Below are positions 15,332 to 18,434 of a DNA stretch of 18,434 bases, in pieces. The notes beneath the pieces were generated by a model. It was not told where the DNA came from and did no database searches. It worked only from the letters and a program-made list of their open reading frames with translations. Origin of the DNA: Anaerotignum sp. GTDB taxonomy: Bacteria > Bacillota > Clostridia > Lachnospirales > Anaerotignaceae. Made by a program: the position numbers and the translations under genes. The stretch is from positions 1-18,434 of the forward strand of contig JAHHTX010000035.1 in NCBI GenBank assembly GCA_020024255.1. The letters run 5' to 3'. Position 1 is the first letter of the stretch. The number at the start of each line of letters is the position of its first letter.

Positions 15332-16405
15332 TTATTTTGTAAAAACAATATTCCAACCACAATACTCAGGATCATCATTTACTTTCATATCCAAGACTTC
15401 TTCTAACAAGGCGGAATTGATATACAATTCATGATTGATACTTAAAAAAGTTGGGAAGTCTGGCATTTCTAAAATCCGACCATTTTGGTACAAAGATAAG
15501 TTTGTTTTGTAGACAGTATCTTGTTGTTGGGTAACAATAGCATCTGCATTTGTGATGCCAATAAAATCTTTATGCAGACCAGAGTTCAGCTGCAGTTTAT
15601 TGTCATCATGCTGTGTAAACGCTATTTGGAAAGTATCTCTAAAATTTTTATCTACCAGTATATAGTAAACAGACTTGTTATCATGTACATCATCTTCTTT
15701 AAGCGATGAATAACCAACCGTTATTCCGCCAATCATACCCAATTGTAATGCTTCTCTTTTTTGGTATTCTCTTTCATTGCCATATGCAGGGTTATCAAAA
15801 ACATGTTGACCATCGCATAACCTAAACCAATAGTGATTCAACGCAATATGCTCTGTTTCTTGGTATTTTAGACCAAAATCTGTTGCACATATTTTTCCAG
15901 TGGTATAAAGAGATGAAGTTCTACGTTCTGCATCCCATTTTACCTCTCCAAAATGTTTCAGCGTGCTGAGCAAAACCAATGTATTGCCATTTACATTTAC
16001 AGATGTTTTGATATTATCTTCATTGGGAATAGGTTTTCCATCAAAAAGCACTTGAATATCAGTCTGGTACACGTCAAATCGTTTCTTGCCTGGTGTATCT
16101 CGTTTTTCCAACTCTGTTTCTTCTTCATAAGAAAGTCGTTTTACGGTTCTTTCTGCCGGTAAAGTGATGTTAAGGGTTCTTGCCTTCCCATTCCAATCCA
16201 CTTTAAAACCATAGTTTCGTAAGTCTTCTGCCATTATATAGGTATGGTCTTGGTAGTTGTAAGAACGAATCGGCTGATCATCAACATAAGCAACAATATC
16301 CGTAGATAAAACCTTACCAATGATTTTTGGCTGATAGGCAAGTGCAGGTATGGTGTTTGCCAGTACCATACAGGCGACTGTAAGTGCAACAATTCTTTTT
16401 TTCAT
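15332..16405 (-). CDS. Exported stalk-domain protein (copper amine oxidase N-terminal-like) A
   Basis: A 357-residue exported protein. A signal peptide (MKKRIVALTVACMVLANTIPALA) is followed by a copper-amine-oxidase-N-terminal-like or stalk domain (about 28-165). It has the usual alternation of short strands, as in QPIRSYNYQDHTYIMAEDLR, NYGFKVDWNGKARTLNITLP, then ILFDGKPIP-like and VKWDAERRTSSLYT segments. The middle (about 170-290) is not recognised. The last ~60 residues (ELYINSALLEEVLDMKVNDD, then WNIVF) look like a further half of such a domain. Despite the name, nothing suggests oxidase activity, and these modules are common in surface proteins of Clostridia. The ATG has AAGGGGGAGAG upstream. 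It is a paralogue of the 16559-17695 gene. Confidence 0.8.
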   Translation of the reverse strand: MKKRIVALTVACMVLANTIPALAYQPKIIGKVLSTDIVAYVDDQPIRSYNYQDHTYIMAEDLRNYGFKVDWNGKARTLNITLPAERTVKRLSYEEETELEKRDTPGKKRFDVYQTDIQVLFDGKPIPNEDNIKTSVNVNGNTLVLLSTLKHFGEVKWDAERRTSSLYTTGKICATDFGLKYQETEHIALNHYWFRLCDGQHVFDNPAYGNEREYQKREALQLGMIGGITVGYSSLKEDDVHDNKSVYYILVDKNFRDTFQIAFTQHDDNKLQLNSGLHKDFIGITNADAIVTQQQDTVYKTNLSLYQNGRILEMPDFPTFLSINHELYINSALLEEVLDMKVNDDPEYCGWNIVFTK

Positions 16406-16558
16406 GATACTCTCCCCCTTTTATTTTGGTTTTGTTTCTCTTTTGTTTTTGTTATCTTTTTATAAAAATAATCTGCAAGTGCCTTAAAGAGATTTACAAC
16501 TTTATTCTCGTTAACAAATCCAATATAAAATGTCCTTGTGCAACAGTTGATTTAAACA

Positions 16559-17695
16559 TTATTCTTCTGATGTACGTTGTATTGCAATGGATTGAAAAGC
16601 ATATCTGAAATCTTTTTCATACTTCAACTGTAGTATCGCATCATATCCTGTATAAATAGGTGCTCTTTTTTCATATTCCACTTCAATCGGGACAGTAAGA
16701 AATAATTTATCATCTTGTACAAACAGAGATTTTTTTGCAAAATGTATACGTTCCAATACTGCCCCATCTTCCAGAGGAATGGTATACACATCTTGCTGGC
16801 AGCGTATGGTTAACACATTTCGTTTTGCATCTGATGTAAAAGAGATATTTTCTGTCATATATTTTTGTATATCCTCATCTTTTATTTCAATACCTTTTGG
16901 TTTACCTTCCCGAAAATCAAAAAAATAAATATTGCTTGTTCCGGTTCCTGAGCCAAAGTATGATAGATTTTCCATTAAAATTTCTTTTTCTCCATCTTGG
17001 TCGAAATCATGATAATAAATTTCTGGCACACCATGAATAGAATTTTTCCATGGATATGAAAAAACAGTATCCCGTTCTTTATCTCTCAAAATCACTGTAT
17101 TCTTCTCTCCCAAGAGAAGCTGCAGCTCCTTGTCATCGGCTGTCCATAACAAAATATCTTCTGCATTTTCTTTTTTCTGAAAAGTCAAAGACTTTGGCAG
17201 TGTCGGATCATCTAGGGAAAGTTCTGCCACTTTTGTGGAGGGATTCCAATGCAATGTACCAAAGTATTCTCCTATCATACGCAGCAGAATCATTGTCTTT
17301 CCCTTTACACGAATTGCTGTAGGTACTTTTTCATTCCTATAGATAGAAAGACCGTCAAACAAAATCTGTGTATCCGTTGCATATACATCTTCTTTTTCAG
17401 AAAATACGACTGCACTTTTGGAAGCAGCTGTAACTGTTCTATCTTTTGGCACGGTAAGAAACAGTAAATTCCTGCTAAGATCTTCTTTTACAGAAAAACC
17501 ACAGGTTTGTAAGTCCTCTGCTGCAACATATATATATCCATTATAAGGGCAAGCAGCAATAGAAGCTCCATCAATCTTGACAACCGTATGCACAACCGAA
17601 GTTTTACCAATTGCTTTTGGTTGGTCAGCAAGAACAGGTATGGTATTTGCTAGTGCCATACAGACAGCTGCAACCATCGCCATTCTTTTTTTCAT
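16559..17695 (-). CDS. Exported stalk-domain protein B with a DxDxDG calcium-type loop
   Basis: A 378-residue exported protein. The signal peptide MKKRMAMVAAVCMALANTIP ends near VLA, and the stalk (copper amine oxidase N-terminal-like) domain covers about residues 26-165. Both resemble the neighbouring 15332-16405 protein closely, including QPKxIGK after the signal. The C-terminal half differs: it contains IYYHDFDQDGEKEILM, a DxDxDGxxE loop of the kind found in FG-GAP/VCBS or dockerin-like calcium sites, followed by beta-rich sequence. AAAGGAGAG precedes the ATG. The stop is 153 bases before the next gene, and the lipoprotein gene stop lies 13 bases upstream of its start, so these two are likely co-transcribed. 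Function is unknown. Confidence 0.8.
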   Translation of the reverse strand: MKKRMAMVAAVCMALANTIPVLADQPKAIGKTSVVHTVVKIDGASIAACPYNGYIYVAAEDLQTCGFSVKEDLSRNLLFLTVPKDRTVTAASKSAVVFSEKEDVYATDTQILFDGLSIYRNEKVPTAIRVKGKTMILLRMIGEYFGTLHWNPSTKVAELSLDDPTLPKSLTFQKKENAEDILLWTADDKELQLLLGEKNTVILRDKERDTVFSYPWKNSIHGVPEIYYHDFDQDGEKEILMENLSYFGSGTGTSNIYFFDFREGKPKGIEIKDEDIQKYMTENISFTSDAKRNVLTIRCQQDVYTIPLEDGAVLERIHFAKKSLFVQDDKLFLTVPIEVEYEKRAPIYTGYDAILQLKYEKDFRYAFQSIAIQRTSEE

Positions 17696-17708
17696 TATAA
17701 TCTCTCCT

Positions 17709-18416
17709 TTATTTTTCTAGTCCAAGAAGTTCATCTAATTTTTCTCGGCTATAAATAGAAATAAATATATATGGGCTATTCATACTAGATGACCAGAATA
17801 AATCCGGAAAGTTCTCCTTTGAATCTGCATCTCTATCTTTGGCATAATAGGAAAAATCGGTAGTACCAGCATCTCCGTGTGTAATCTGTCTTTCATAATC
17901 CTCTAAATATAGATTTGGTAAAATCTGCATCAGATATGTTTCTACTTTTGCAATGCTTTCTGTATCATCTTCCGGTATAGCGGCTTTTCCTATATTGTAG
18001 TATCCAATACAAGTGCCCCATGAAATGGGGTCATATTCTGTATTGTCGTTCATTTCTTTTTCGTACAGTTCTTCCAAATCATTACGGTCACAGGTAAGTA
18101 ATATAAAACCGTCAAAGCTGTAAACATTGAAATCAGGATTCTTTTTATCCTTTGCTTTCATATGGTAAACAAGATTATTACCTGGTTTAAATTGAAACTC
18201 ATAATCATCTTTTTCAACATCTATGTTTAATGCCTGCAGAATATGGATAATGTCTATTTTTGCAGGGATTCGTTTGTTAGGAGAGGCATCACTTGTAAGA
18301 ATCGTCTGTTTATCTGTTACAACTTCACGAAGATAATCTGTTTTTGTTTCTGCAGTACAAGCACTCAAAAAGAAAATGCTGCACAATATATAAAAACAGA
18401 AGTTCATTTTTTTCAT
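17709..18416 (-). CDS. Putative lipoprotein of unknown function
   Basis: A 235-residue protein with a lipoprotein signal: MKKMNFCFYILCSIFFLSAC, where LSAC is the lipobox and Cys20 would be lipidated, anchoring it on the outer face of the membrane. The mature part is acidic and soluble, with no domain I recognise. I chose the ATG at 18416, with AAAGGTG about eight bases upstream. An in-frame ATG at the very edge (18434) would place extra residues before the signal and cannot be excluded. It appears to be the first gene of the exported-protein cluster within the window. Its promoter would lie beyond the right edge. Confidence 0.78.
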   Translation of the reverse strand: MKKMNFCFYILCSIFFLSACTAETKTDYLREVVTDKQTILTSDASPNKRIPAKIDIIHILQALNIDVEKDDYEFQFKPGNNLVYHMKAKDKKNPDFNVYSFDGFILLTCDRNDLEELYEKEMNDNTEYDPISWGTCIGYYNIGKAAIPEDDTESIAKVETYLMQILPNLYLEDYERQITHGDAGTTDFSYYAKDRDADSKENFPDLFWSSSMNSPYIFISIYSREKLDELLGLEK

Positions 18417-18434
18417 AATAACACACCTTTTCAT

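Overview
The window looks like chromosome of a spore-forming, low-to-mid-GC Gram-positive anaerobe, most likely a Clostridia/Lachnospiraceae-type Firmicute. The reasons are strong AGGAGG ribosome-binding sites, use of GTG/TTG starts, the rsmB-rlmN-stp-prkC-rsgA-rpe-thiN gene order, and an alpha/beta-type small acid-soluble spore protein. No tRNA, rRNA or CRISPR array is visible.

Positions 1-7889 hold a tightly packed plus-strand housekeeping operon: 16S rRNA m5C methyltransferase (rsmB), 23S/tRNA m2A methyltransferase (rlmN), PP2C phosphatase, PASTA Ser/Thr kinase, the ribosome-assembly GTPase rsgA, ribulose-phosphate 3-epimerase (rpe) and thiamine pyrophosphokinase (thiN). It closes with a clear intrinsic terminator. 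The phosphatase-kinase pair forms one signalling unit. RsgA, RsmB and RlmN act on the ribosome.

Positions 7947-9000 hold a 53-residue membrane protein and then about 740 bases without a credible gene. This stretch has its own promoter, a near-perfect long-range helix joining its two ends across about 500 bases, many nested hairpins (two with GAAA loops) and a terminator. I read it as a large structured non-coding RNA, and it is the most interesting item here. I could not place it in a known class.

Positions 9025-12731 hold a spore protein gene (minus strand, convergent with the RNA and sharing its terminator). Divergent from it on the plus strand are pepD (dipeptidase), an AI-2E-family membrane protein with a TTG start, and a RseC-like redox membrane protein with its own terminator.

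Positions 12759-14174 hold a minus-strand gene for an unrecognised protein that looks like a beta-propeller followed by a coiled coil and a Ser/Thr/Glu repeat tail. Next to it lies a decayed IS256-family transposase (about 14348-14704).

Positions 14789-18434 hold a more AT-rich minus-strand cluster of exported proteins of unknown role: a lipoprotein, two paralogous copper-amine-oxidase-N-terminal-like (stalk domain) proteins with different C-terminal parts, and a small secreted protein. It lies beside the IS remnant and may be an accessory region.
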